From WHSW01 sp963842795 (GTDB taxonomy: Bacteria; Actinomycetota; Thermoleophilia; Solirubrobacterales; 70-9), in NCBI GenBank assembly GCA_963842795.1, contig CAWJHV010000013.1:77784-141783 (forward strand): DNA of 64,000 bases. The letters are read 5' to 3'. This document shows positions 41,986 through 51,418 of the stretch, in pieces (position 1 is the first letter of the stretch; each line of letters opens with the position of its first letter). Made by a program: the position numbers and the translations under genes. Under the pieces are notes generated by a model, which saw only the letters and a list, made by a program, of their open reading frames with translations, did not search any database and was not told where the DNA came from.

Positions 41986-42405
41986 GGCGACGCGGGCCGG
42001 GGCGCCCGGACCCGGGGCGTGTGGCGCGACGCCGGCCGGATTGGCAGTGAAGGGGGTGGGATCAGTGTGCCTTGCGTGACGTTTGTGGTGGCTGTTGCGC
42101 GCTCTGGTCGCCCGACCGGTGTTCTGTGGCAATCGGCTGACGACTGTCCTCAGTGGATTGCCACAGTTGGGGAGCAGACCGGCAATCGGTGTTCTGTGGC
42201 AATCCGGTTCCGACAGTCGGAACTCGATTGCCACAGTCCATCCGAAGGCCCCCCGCGCCAGCCCAAGCGCAGATCCCGCCTCGCCCGCGCCACACCCAGC
42301 GCGAAATCAGCCACATCGGCCGGCACCCCCACCCACTCCCTCCCCCTTACTGCCAAGCAACGGCTGGCGTCGCGCCGAACGCCGGGGCGTTCGCGCCAAC
42401 GGCTG
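41986..42405. repeat. Inverted-repeat element, copy A
   Basis: This fills most of the 541-bp gap between the hydrolase and the YcaQ-type gene. The core 42041-42356 begins TTGGCAGTGAAGGGGGTGGG and ends with the inverse (CCCTCCCCCTTACTGCCAA). Outside it, GGCGCGACGCCGGCCGG on the left and the inverse of GGCGCGACGCCAGCCG on the right extend the terminal inverted repeat to about 40 bp. Inside are two 43-nt hairpins: 42124-42166 and 42194-42236, both with arms CTGTGGCAAT / ATTGCCACAG. The second has inner arms GTTCCGA / TCGGAAC. No transposase gene. Related to copies B (46870-47162) and C (55935-56318). Confidence 0.8.
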
Positions 42406-42428
42406 GCGTCGGACGGCGCACCCCCTTC

Positions 42429-42434
42429 TACGAT
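42429..42434 (+). promoter_or_regulatory. Likely -10 box, leaderless GTG start
   Basis: TACGAT (TANNNT) ends 8 bases before the GTG at 42443, just outside repeat element A; it fixes the start choice for the YcaQ-type gene. Confidence 0.45.
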
Positions 42435-42442
42435 CGGCGGCC

Positions 42443-43621
42443 GTGTCGCCTCCGACCCACAGTCGCCGCCAGCGGATCTCGGCATCCGAGGCGCGCCGGC
42501 TCGCGCTCGCCTCGCAGGGCCTCGCCGACCCGCGCCCCACCCGCGCGCCCACGGGCTGGGATCTGCGCCGGGTGCTGAAGCGGGTCGGCCTGCTGCAGAT
42601 CGACTCGGTCAACGTGCTCGAGCGCGCCCATTACCTGCCCGCGTTCAGCCGGCTCGGTCCCTACGACACCGAGGCGCTCGACCGGCTCTCGGCGCGCTCG
42701 CCGCGGAGGCTGTTCGAATACTGGGGCCACGAGGCGTCGCTGATCGGCGTCGAGCTGCACCCGCTGCTGCGCTGGCGCATGGAGCGCGCGGCGAACGATG
42801 CCTGGGGCAGCATGCGGCGGATCCAGCGCGACCGTCCCGACCTGGTCGCGCGGGTGCTCGAAGCGGTTCGCGAGCGGGGCCCGATCGCGGCCTCGGAGCT
42901 GGAGGAGAAACGTCAGCGGCGCAGCGGCCCGTGGTGGGACTGGTCGGACTCCAAGCGGGCGATGGAGTGGCTGTTCTGGACGGGGCAGGTGACCGCGGCG
43001 CGTCGGCGCCGCTTCGAGCGCCTCTATGACCTGCCCGAGCGGGTGATCCCGCCGAAGATCCTGGCGGCTCCGACGCCGCCGCTCGCCGACGCCCAGCGCG
43101 AGCTGGTCCGGCTCGCGGCCCGGGCCCTGGGGGTCGCCGCCGAGCGCGACCTGCGCGAGTACTTCCGCTTGCCGGCGGCCGACGCGAAGCTGCGCGTCGC
43201 CGAGCTGCTCGAGGCGCAGGAGCTGCTCCCGGTGGAGGTCGAGGGCTGGGGCCGCACGCCCGGCTACCTCGCCGCCGGGGCGCGGATCCCGCGGCGGGTC
43301 GACGCCGCGGCCCTGATCGGGCCCTTCGACTCGCTGCTGTGGGAGCGCAGCCGCCTGCGGCGCGTGTTCGGCTTCGACTACCGGCTCGAGATCTACGTCC
43401 CGGCGCCGAAGCGCCGCCACGGGTACTACGTGCTCCCGTTCCTGCTCGGCGACCGGCTCGTGGCCAGGGTCGACCTGAAGGCCGACCGCGCCGCCGGCAT
43501 CCTGCGGGTGCCGGCGACGCATCTCGAGCCCGACGCGCCGCCGGAGACCGCCGACGCGCTCGACGCCGAGCTCGGCGCGCTGGCAAGCTGGCTCGGCCTG
43601 GAACGAGATGCGACCGCCTGA
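42443..43621 (+). CDS. YcaQ-type winged-helix DNA glycosylase (HTH_42)
   Basis: 392 residues from a GTG at 42443; the open frame upstream runs through repeat element A and is not coding. Seen: RISASEARRLALASQGLADP, VGLLQIDSVNVLERAHYLPAFSRLG, where LQID is the Q-x-D catalytic motif of the AlkZ/YcaQ glycosylases, LFEYWGHEASLIGVELHPLLRWRM, WWDWSDSKRAMEWLFWTGQV, and LIGPFDSLLWERSRLRRVFGFDYRLEIYVPAPKRRHGYYVLPFLLGDRLVARVDLKADR (in pieces GPFDSLLWERSRLRRVFGFD and GYYVLPFLLGDRLVARVDLK). E. coli YcaQ unhooks interstrand DNA crosslinks. Probable DNA-repair enzyme. Overlaps the next gene by 14 bp. Confidence 0.88.
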   Translation: MSPPTHSRRQRISASEARRLALASQGLADPRPTRAPTGWDLRRVLKRVGLLQIDSVNVLERAHYLPAFSRLGPYDTEALDRLSARSPRRLFEYWGHEASLIGVELHPLLRWRMERAANDAWGSMRRIQRDRPDLVARVLEAVRERGPIAASELEEKRQRRSGPWWDWSDSKRAMEWLFWTGQVTAARRRRFERLYDLPERVIPPKILAAPTPPLADAQRELVRLAARALGVAAERDLREYFRLPAADAKLRVAELLEAQELLPVEVEGWGRTPGYLAAGARIPRRVDAAALIGPFDSLLWERSRLRRVFGFDYRLEIYVPAPKRRHGYYVLPFLLGDRLVARVDLKADRAAGILRVPATHLEPDAPPETADALDAELGALASWLGLERDATA

Positions 43622-44435
43622 CGAGATCACGGCTTTGGTCACCGGGGCGACCGACGGCCTCGGTCGCAGCGTGGCGACCGAGCTCGCCCGCCGCGGCGCC
43701 CGGGTGCTCGTCCACGGCCGCGATCCCGAGCGCGGCGGGGCGGCCGTGGACACGATCCGATCCGAGACCGGCAACGAGCGGGTCGAGCTCGTGCTCGCCG
43801 ACTTCGCCTCGCTGGCCGAGGTCCGCGAGCTCGCCGACACGGTCGCCAAGGCGACGCCCGAGCTTCACCTGCTGGTCAACAACGCCGGGATCGGCAGCGG
43901 GTTCCCCGACAGCCGCGAACGGGAGGAGAGCCGCGACGGGCACGAGCTGCGCTTCCAGGTCAACTACCTGGCCGGGTTCGTGCTCACCGAGAGCCTGCTC
44001 GACCTCCTGCGCCGCAGCGCGCCGGCCCGTGTGGTCTTTGTCTCCTCCCTGGGACAGGCCGAGATCGACTTCGACGATCCGATGCTGACGGGCTCCTACG
44101 ACGGCATACGCGCCTATTACCAGTCGAAGCTCGCCCAGGTGATGCACGCGAACGATCTGGCCGAGTCGATCCCGCCCGCCGAGCTCACCGTCAACAGCCT
44201 CCATCCGGCGACCTTCATGCCGACCAAGATCGTGCTCTCCGAGCGCGGCGCCGCGCTCGACACGCTCGAGCTCGGGACCGCGGCGACGCTGCGTCTCGCG
44301 GTCGACCCGGTGCTCGACGGGGTCAGCGGCCGGTTCTTCGACCGGCTCGACGAGGGCGCAGCCCACCCGCAAGCCGACGACCCCGCGGCCCGCGCGCGGC
44401 TGCGGGCCCTGAGCCTCGAGCTGAGCGGGGCCTAG
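43608..44435 (+). CDS. Short-chain dehydrogenase/reductase
   Basis: 275 residues, classical SDR: NAD(P)-binding LVTGATDGLGRSVATEL with HGRDPERG suggesting NADP, LLVNNAGIGSG, catalytic Ser in VVFVSSLGQAEI and Tyr/Lys in RAYYQSKLAQVM. The retinol-dehydrogenase/WW-oxidoreductase-like subgroup has this layout, including the long FPDSREREESRDGHELRFQVNYLA segment. Starts inside the end of the glycosylase gene and ends one base before the sensor kinase start, so the four genes 42443-46209 look like one operon. Substrate unknown. Confidence 0.9.
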   Translation: MRPPDEITALVTGATDGLGRSVATELARRGARVLVHGRDPERGGAAVDTIRSETGNERVELVLADFASLAEVRELADTVAKATPELHLLVNNAGIGSGFPDSREREESRDGHELRFQVNYLAGFVLTESLLDLLRRSAPARVVFVSSLGQAEIDFDDPMLTGSYDGIRAYYQSKLAQVMHANDLAESIPPAELTVNSLHPATFMPTKIVLSERGAALDTLELGTAATLRLAVDPVLDGVSGRFFDRLDEGAAHPQADDPAARARLRALSLELSGA

Positions 44436-45566
44436 ATGGCCGAGGCGCTGAGCCCGGCGCTACGCGCGGTCAGCGACGCGGTGCTCGCGGTCGCCTCGGA
44501 GCTCTCGGTCGACGAGGTCCTGCAGCGGCTGGTCGACCGCGCCCGTGAGCTCGCCTCGGCCCGCTATGCGGCGCTCGGGATCCCCGACGGCGACGGCGGC
44601 TTCAGCCGCTTCCTGGTCGCCGGGATGAGCGACGAGCTGATCGCCTCGATGGGCCCGCTGCCGCGCACCCACGGGATGCTCGGGGCGATGCTGGAGGCGT
44701 CGGAGCCGTTCCTCACCGACGACATCCACACCGACCCCCGCTTCCGTGGCTGGTGGCCGGCCGCCCATCCCGACATGCGCTCGTTCCTCGGCGTTCCGAT
44801 CGTCGCCTCCGAGGAGGTGATCGGGGCCTTCTATCTGACCGAGAAAGAGGACGGGCCGCGGTTCGAGCCCGCCGACCAGGAGGTGATCGAGCTGCTTGCG
44901 GCGCACGCCGCCATCGCGATCACGAACGCGCGCCTCTACGAACGCAGCCGCGAGCTCTCGGCGGTCTCGGAGCGCAACCGGATGGCACTCGAGCTCCACG
45001 ACGTGGTCAGCCAGAAGCTGTTCAGCGTCGTGCTCACCGCCGAGGCCGCGGCGACGCTGCTCGATCGCGACCCGGCGGCCGCGCGGGCGCGACTCGAGCG
45101 GGTCGGGACCCTGGCCCGCGAGTCGCTCGACGAGCTGCGTTCGCTGATCGACGAGCTGCGACCACCGGAACTCGAGCGCGACGGGCTCGCGTCGGCGCTG
45201 CACAAGCACATCCAGGTGCTGGCGCCCCTGCACTCGGCCGCGATCGAGTCCGAGCTCGACGAGGTGCCGCCCGACGTCGAGCGCGACCGCCAGGTGCTGC
45301 GGATCGCCCAGGAGGCGCTCAACAACGCGCTGCGCCATGCCGCCGCGAGCCGGGTCGCGCTTGTGCTGCGCCGGCGCGACGGCGGCCTCGAGCTCGAGGT
45401 CGCCGACGACGGGATCGGCTTCGACCCGTCCGAGCCGGAGCTCCGCGCCCGGCGGCTGGGGCTGACCTCGATGGAGGAGCGGGCGGCGCGCATCGGGGGT
45501 GAGCTCGAGATCAGCTCGACCGCGGGCAGGGGAACCAGCGTCCGGCTGCGGGTCGCCGGTGGGTGA
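44436..45566 (+). CDS. GAF-containing NarL-type sensor histidine kinase
   Basis: 376 residues, no membrane helix. GAF domain about 20-170 (DEVLQRLVDRARELASARYAAL...FLGVPIVASEEVIGAFYLTEKE), then HisKA_3 with phospho-acceptor His in ERNRMALELHDVVSQKLFSV, and HATPase (IAQEALNNALRHAAASRVAL, VADDGIGFDPSEP, RRLGLTSMEERAARIGGEL). The GAF layout resembles DevS/DosT-type sensors, but I see no proof of haem. Cytoplasmic kinase; the partner regulator follows with an 8-bp overlap. Confidence 0.93.
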   Translation: MAEALSPALRAVSDAVLAVASELSVDEVLQRLVDRARELASARYAALGIPDGDGGFSRFLVAGMSDELIASMGPLPRTHGMLGAMLEASEPFLTDDIHTDPRFRGWWPAAHPDMRSFLGVPIVASEEVIGAFYLTEKEDGPRFEPADQEVIELLAAHAAIAITNARLYERSRELSAVSERNRMALELHDVVSQKLFSVVLTAEAAATLLDRDPAAARARLERVGTLARESLDELRSLIDELRPPELERDGLASALHKHIQVLAPLHSAAIESELDEVPPDVERDRQVLRIAQEALNNALRHAAASRVALVLRRRDGGLELEVADDGIGFDPSEPELRARRLGLTSMEERAARIGGELEISSTAGRGTSVRLRVAGG

Positions 45567-46209
45567 GACGATCGATGTCCTGGTCGTAGACGACCACGCG
45601 GTCGTCCGCGAGGGGCTGCGCACCTTCCTCGAGCTCCAGGAGGGGATCGCGGTGGTCGGCGAGGCGGCCGACGGCGAGGCCGCGGTCCGCGAGGCGGAGC
45701 GCCTGCGTCCCGACGTGATCCTGATGGACCTGGTGATGCCGAGGCTCGACGGCGTCGGCGCGATGCGCGAGCTGCGCCGGCGGCTGCCCGCTACGCGGGT
45801 GATCGTGCTCACCAGCTTCGCCGACGACGAGCGGCTGCTGGGCGCGATCCGGGCCGGCGCCGCCGGCTATCTGCTCAAGAACGCCGAGCCGCAGGAAGTC
45901 GTGCGCGCGGTCCGGGCGGCCAGCTCCGGCCAGGCGCTGCTCGACCCCGCCGTCGCCGCGAGGGTGGTCGAGTCGATCGCCGACCGCGACTCGGTCGCCG
46001 GGTCCGAGAGCCTGACGCCGCGCGAGCGGGAGGTGCTCGAGCTGATCGCCCGCGGGCGCTCGAACAAGCTGATCGCGCGCGAGCTCGGGATCGCCGAGAA
46101 GACGGTCAAGACCCACGTCGGGCATGTGCTGGCGAAGCTCGCGGTCACCGACCGCACCCAGGCGGCGATGCTCGCCGTGCGCACCGGCCTCGTCGACCCG
46201 GGGACCTGA
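45559..46209 (+). CDS. NarL/FixJ-family response regulator
   Basis: 216 residues from a GTG at 45559 that overlaps the kinase by 8 bp. Receiver domain: IDVLVVDDHAVVREGLRTFL, phospho-acceptor Asp in DVILMDLVMPRLDG, Thr in VIVLTSFADDE, Lys in GYLLKNAEP. LuxR-type helix-turn-helix: LTPREREVLELIARGRSNKLIARELGIAEKTVKTHVGHVLAKL (in pieces LTPREREVLELIARGRSNKL and ELGIAEKTVKTHVGHVLAKL). The pair is complete and intact. Confidence 0.95.
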   Translation: MGETIDVLVVDDHAVVREGLRTFLELQEGIAVVGEAADGEAAVREAERLRPDVILMDLVMPRLDGVGAMRELRRRLPATRVIVLTSFADDERLLGAIRAGAAGYLLKNAEPQEVVRAVRAASSGQALLDPAVAARVVESIADRDSVAGSESLTPREREVLELIARGRSNKLIARELGIAEKTVKTHVGHVLAKLAVTDRTQAAMLAVRTGLVDPGT

Positions 46210-46230
46210 GGCCGGGCGCCTGAGCCCGGC

Positions 46231-46581
46231 TCAGGCCTTGCCGAAGATCATCGCCGCGTTCGGGTCCGAGGGATCGACCTTCACGGTCACGTCGTCGCCG
46301 GGCGAGAACGGCGCCGCGGGATAGATGTACTGATTGATCGTCGCCTGGTAGGCGTCGCCCGCGGCCGGCCTGATCGTCAGCGCGATCACGTGCTCCGTGC
46401 CGCCGGGGGTGTCGGTGTTGCCGGTGGACTCCATCGAGTCGATATGCGCCGGTGTGTCGACGCCCTCGTTCATCGGCTTCTTGGCGCGGTTGGCGAGCTC
46501 CATCTGCCCGGCCGAGGCGCCAACACCGACCTTGCTCGTCGCCGCCTGGGCCGACTCCGCGGGCCCCTTGAGCCTGTCCAT
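46231..46581 (-). CDS. Small acidic beta-domain protein, unknown function
   Basis: 116 residues from the ATG at 46581. A short amphipathic N-terminus (MDRLKGPAESAQAATSK), GQMELANRAKKPMNEGVDTP, then a beta domain AHIDSMESTGNTDT...EHVIALTIRP, YQATINQYIYP, FSPGDDVTVKVDPSDPNAAMIFG. The last block (PGxxVxVKVDPxDPxxxxI) recurs in small actinobacterial proteins with a predicted OB/SHOCT-like partner, but I know no function. The start codon abuts the truncated acylase fragment on the other strand. Confidence 0.6.
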   Translation of the reverse strand: MDRLKGPAESAQAATSKVGVGASAGQMELANRAKKPMNEGVDTPAHIDSMESTGNTDTPGGTEHVIALTIRPAAGDAYQATINQYIYPAAPFSPGDDVTVKVDPSDPNAAMIFGKA

Positions 46582-46589
46582 CGCGCTCG

Positions 46590-46753
46590 GACACACCTCC
46601 GACGCGGAGCTCTACCCGGACGGGCCCTGCGAGGGCGGCGCCCAGTGGTGCAACGACGCGGTCGAGCAGCGCTCGACCGGGGCGATCACCCAACCACCGA
46701 TCCACTGGATCGACCGCCCCACCTTCCAGCAGGTCGTGCAGATCGCCAAGTAG
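46590..46753 (+). pseudogene. 3' fragment of a penicillin-acylase-like gene
   Basis: The frame ending at the TAG at 46751-46753 reads ELYPDGPCEGGAQWCNDAVEQ, RSTGAITQPPIHWIDRPTFQ and QVVQIAK. The close (W-x-RPTFQQVV) is the usual C-terminus of secreted penicillin-acylase-family amidases. Nothing of the remaining 700 or so residues is present: upstream the same DNA is the start of the minus-strand gene at 46231-46581. It is therefore a leftover of a deleted gene. Repeat element B and a 45-nt hairpin follow within 120 bp, so the deletion may involve that element. Confidence 0.55.
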
Positions 46754-46812
46754 GGCGCGGCGTCGCGTGTACTGGAACCCACCCGCTCCCACCCCGTCCG
46801 GCCACGCCGCAC

Positions 46813-46857
46813 CGAGCGGTGACTCGCTCCCGAATATCGGGAGCCAAGCACCGCTCG
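46813..46857. repeat. 45-nt two-tier hairpin
   Basis: Outer arms CGAGCGGTG / CACCGCTCG (9 bp), 4+4-base internal loop, inner arms GCTCCCGA / TCGGGAGC (8 bp), loop ATA. The shape (long outer arm, small internal loop, inner arm, 3-base loop) matches that of the 43-nt hairpins in the repeat family although the sequence differs. It could be the terminator of the lost acylase gene or another repeat. Confidence 0.6.
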
Positions 46858-46869
46858 CCGAGGCGGTGG

Positions 46870-47162
46870 TGGTGCGACGCGGGCGGGGCGCCTCGCCGGT
46901 GCGCGGCGCGACGCCGGCCGGGTTTGGCAGTGAGGGGGGTGGGATTGGTGCGCCTTGCGTGACGTTTGTGGTGGCTGTTGCGCGCTCTAACGCTCCGAGC
47001 AGGCGATCGGCGTTCTGTGGCAATCCGGTTCCGACAGTCGGAACTCGATTGCCACAGTCCGATCCGGAGACCCCGGGCGCCAACACCAAGCGCAGATCCC
47101 GTCTCGCCCGCGTCACACCGCGCGGGAATCAGCCACATCGGCGGGCACCCCCACTCACTGCC
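46870..47162. repeat. Inverted-repeat element, copy B
   Basis: Same orientation as copy A. It starts with GCGACGCGGGC and GGCGCGACGCCGGCCGGG, then the core TTTGGCAGTGAGGGGGGTGGG-type end at 46922; the right end is CCCCCACTCACTGCC (47148-47162). One 43-nt hairpin at 47015-47057 is identical to the second hairpin of copy A. The blocks CCTTGCGTGACGTTTGTGG and AGCGCAGATCCCG are shared with A and, inverted, with C. It lacks the second hairpin and the right outer flank, so it is the shortest copy. The remaining 130 bp before the next gene holds a promoter only. Confidence 0.8.
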
Positions 47163-47281
47163 TGTCCATGAATCCCATCCTGTCTCCTTCAGATCGCGGG
47201 TCGGAGCGACCCTACCTGCGCTCGGGATCGGCCTCAGGTCCTAGGACCAAATGCCTCTATGAACTGCGACCGGGTCGGGTC

Positions 47282-47287
47282 TACGGT
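47282..47287 (+). promoter_or_regulatory. Likely -10 box, leaderless start
   Basis: TACGGT (TANNNT) ends 6 bases before the ATG at 47294 and supports that start over longer readings from 47168. Confidence 0.45.
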
Positions 47288-47293
47288 GCTCCC

Positions 47294-47980
47294 ATGCCCA
47301 CCGCGATCGTCACCGGCGCCTCCAGGGGACTCGGCCTCGCGCTCGCGCGCTCGCTGGCCGCCGACGGCTGGCGGCTGGTGATCGACGCCCGCGGCGCCAA
47401 GGAGCTCGCTCGCGCGGGCGAGTCGCTCTCCCTGCTGACCGAGGTCGTGGCGATGCCCGGCGACGTCGCCGACGACTGGCACCGGCGCGGACTCGTCGGT
47501 GCCGCCGGGCAGCCGATCGAGCTCCTTGTCAACAACGCCTCGGTCCTCGGGCCGAGCCCGCAGCCCGAGCTCGCCGGCTACCCGCTGGCCGAGCTGCGCC
47601 GCGTCTACGAGGTCAACGTGCTCGCTCCGCTGGCGCTGGTCCAGGCCGCGCTGCCGAGCCTCGCGCCGGACGCCCGGATCATCAACGTCACCTCCGACGC
47701 CGGGGTCGAGGGCTATCCCGGCTGGGGCGGCTACGGCTCCTCCAAGGCCGCGCTCGAGCAGCTCGGGGCCGTGCTCGGCGCCGAGCATCCGCAGTTGCGC
47801 GTGTACTCGGTCGATCCCGGCGACATGCGCACCCGCATGCACCAGGAGGCCTTCCCCGGCGAGGACATCTCCGACCGCCCGCCCCCCGACGACAGCGTCC
47901 CGGGGCTGCGCGAGCTGATCGACGGCGAGCTGCCAAGCGGGCGTTACCGGGCCGCGGAGCTGGTCCCGGCGCCGGCGTGA
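47294..47980 (+). CDS. Short-chain dehydrogenase/reductase
   Basis: 228 residues from the ATG at 47294. SDR signatures: TAIVTGASRGLGLALARSL, ELLVNNASVLGPSP (NNAS for NNAG), RRVYEVNVLAPLAL, catalytic Ser in IINVTSDAGVEG and Tyr/Lys in GWGGYGSSKAALEQ. C-terminal RVYSVDPGDMRTRMHQEAFPGEDI matches bacterial sepiapterin-reductase/benzil-reductase-like members. It overlaps the QueA-like gene by 4 bp (GTGA), so the two are co-translated and may act in the same pathway. Confidence 0.9.
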   Translation: MPTAIVTGASRGLGLALARSLAADGWRLVIDARGAKELARAGESLSLLTEVVAMPGDVADDWHRRGLVGAAGQPIELLVNNASVLGPSPQPELAGYPLAELRRVYEVNVLAPLALVQAALPSLAPDARIINVTSDAGVEGYPGWGGYGSSKAALEQLGAVLGAEHPQLRVYSVDPGDMRTRMHQEAFPGEDISDRPPPDDSVPGLRELIDGELPSGRYRAAELVPAPA

Positions 47981-49017
47981 GCGCCCCGGCCTTCGCGCTC
48001 CCCGAGGCGCTCGAGGCCCACGAGCCGCCGGAGGCGCGCGGGCTGGAGCGCGACGAGGTGCGGCTGATGGTCGCCACCCGCGGCGACGGCCGGCTCGCGC
48101 ACGCCAGCTTCCACGACCTGCCCGAGCTGCTCGAGCCCGGCGACCTGGTGGTGATCAACAACTCCGCCACCCTGCCCGCGGCGGTCGCCGCCCGCCGGGG
48201 TGACGGCTCGGCGCTGGAGCTGCGCTTCGCCGGCCCCGCGCCGGGCACAGACGGCGAGAGCCTTTGGGTGGCGGAACGCCGCGGCGCCGACGGCAGCCCC
48301 GACGACGGCGCCCACCAGGAATCCGAGACGGTCGAGCTGCCCGGCGGCGCGAGCGCGACCCTGGTCGCCCCGCACGCGGGTGGGCCCCGCCTGTGGCTGA
48401 CCAGCGTCCGCGCCGGCGAGCCGCTGCACGAGTACCTGTGGCGCTACGGGCACCCGGTCCAGTACTCCTACCTGAACGCAAGCTGGCCTCTGAACGCGTT
48501 CCAGACCGCCTACGCGCTGATCCCCGGGAGCGCCGAGATGCCGAGCGCCGGGCGCCCGTTCACCCCCGCCCTGATCACCGCGCTCGCCGCCCGCGGCGTG
48601 CTGATCACGCCGCTCACCCTGCACACGGGCCTCTCCTCCCCCGAGCGCGACGAGTCGCCTCAGGCGGAGCGGTTCGAGGTCCCGGCCGCGACCGCGGACG
48701 CCGTCAACGCCGCGCACGCCTGGGGCGGGCGCGTGATCGCGGTCGGGACAACGGTCGCGAGGGCGCTGGAGACGGTCGCCGAGCCCGACGGGACCGCCCG
48801 CGGCGGCTCGGGCTGGACCAACCTCGTGATCACCCCCGAGCGCGGGCTGCGGACGATCGACGGCCTGCTCAGCGGCTGGCACGAGCCGACGGCGTCCCAC
48901 CTGCGCCTGCTCGAGGCGGCCGCCTCGCCCGAGCTGCTCGCGCGCTCCTACGAGGCCGCGCTCGAGCACGGCTACCTCTGGCACGAGTTCGGCGACAGCC
49001 ACCTGATCCTGCCCTAA
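47977..49017 (+). CDS. QueA-like S-adenosylmethionine:tRNA ribosyltransferase-isomerase family protein
   Basis: 346 residues from GTG 47977. Family blocks: FALPEALEAHEPPEARGLERDEVRLMVA, LPELLEPGDLVVINNSATLPA, YGHPVQYSYLNASWPLNAFQTAYA, in place of QueA's YQTVYA region, GVLITPLTLHTGLSSP (LHVGLGTF in QueA), GGRVIAVGTTVARALE and TNLVITPERGLRTIDGLLSGWHEP. QueA adds the epoxycyclopentane of queuosine to tRNA. This belongs to an actinobacterial branch with a shortened middle region. No queuosine genes (tgt, queC-G) are next to it; it is coupled to an SDR. Function in this branch is uncertain. Confidence 0.8.
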   Translation: MSAPAFALPEALEAHEPPEARGLERDEVRLMVATRGDGRLAHASFHDLPELLEPGDLVVINNSATLPAAVAARRGDGSALELRFAGPAPGTDGESLWVAERRGADGSPDDGAHQESETVELPGGASATLVAPHAGGPRLWLTSVRAGEPLHEYLWRYGHPVQYSYLNASWPLNAFQTAYALIPGSAEMPSAGRPFTPALITALAARGVLITPLTLHTGLSSPERDESPQAERFEVPAATADAVNAAHAWGGRVIAVGTTVARALETVAEPDGTARGGSGWTNLVITPERGLRTIDGLLSGWHEPTASHLRLLEAAASPELLARSYEAALEHGYLWHEFGDSHLILP

Positions 49018-49050
49018 GCCTCTGCGGCGCAGGTTTTGAGGCCGGGCGGC

Positions 49051-49071
49051 TATCATCACTTCAGAAAGTGA
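49051..49071 (+). promoter_or_regulatory. Putative lon promoter with inverted repeat
   Basis: A -10-like TATCAT (49051-49056) directly precedes a perfect inverted repeat TCACTT-caga-AAGTGA (49056-49071). No good -35 is seen at the right distance. The repeat could be an operator or mRNA hairpin. It is not the HspR-type HAIR motif known for actinobacterial heat-shock genes. The inner sequence ACTTTCTGAAG (minus strand) recurs downstream of the sigma-factor -10 box. Confidence 0.4.
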
Positions 49072-49110
49072 AGCGACTTCCCGTTGGTAAGCGAGGATAA
49101 GGAAACCAAC

Positions 49111-51396
<2,286 letters not shown>

Positions 51397-51403
51397 CCGC
51401 GAC

Positions 51404-51409
51404 TAGACT
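51404..51409 (+). promoter_or_regulatory. Likely -10 box, leaderless start
   Basis: TAGACT (TANNNT) ends 9 bases before the ATG at 51419, immediately after the lon stop. Confidence 0.4.
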
Positions 51410-51418
51410 CCCCCGCCA

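Noticed and set aside
42083..42442. Reading frames inside the repeat elements (similar peptides such as WWLLRAL, SVAIRFRQSELDCHS in all copies)
   Set aside because: The similarity follows from the DNA repeats. The frames shift between copies, have no start signals and run through hairpins, so they are not treated as genes.
49021..49110. HspR (HAIR) operator before lon
   Set aside because: The inverted repeat TCACTT/AAGTGA does not match the CTTGAGT-N7-ACTCAAG type known to me.
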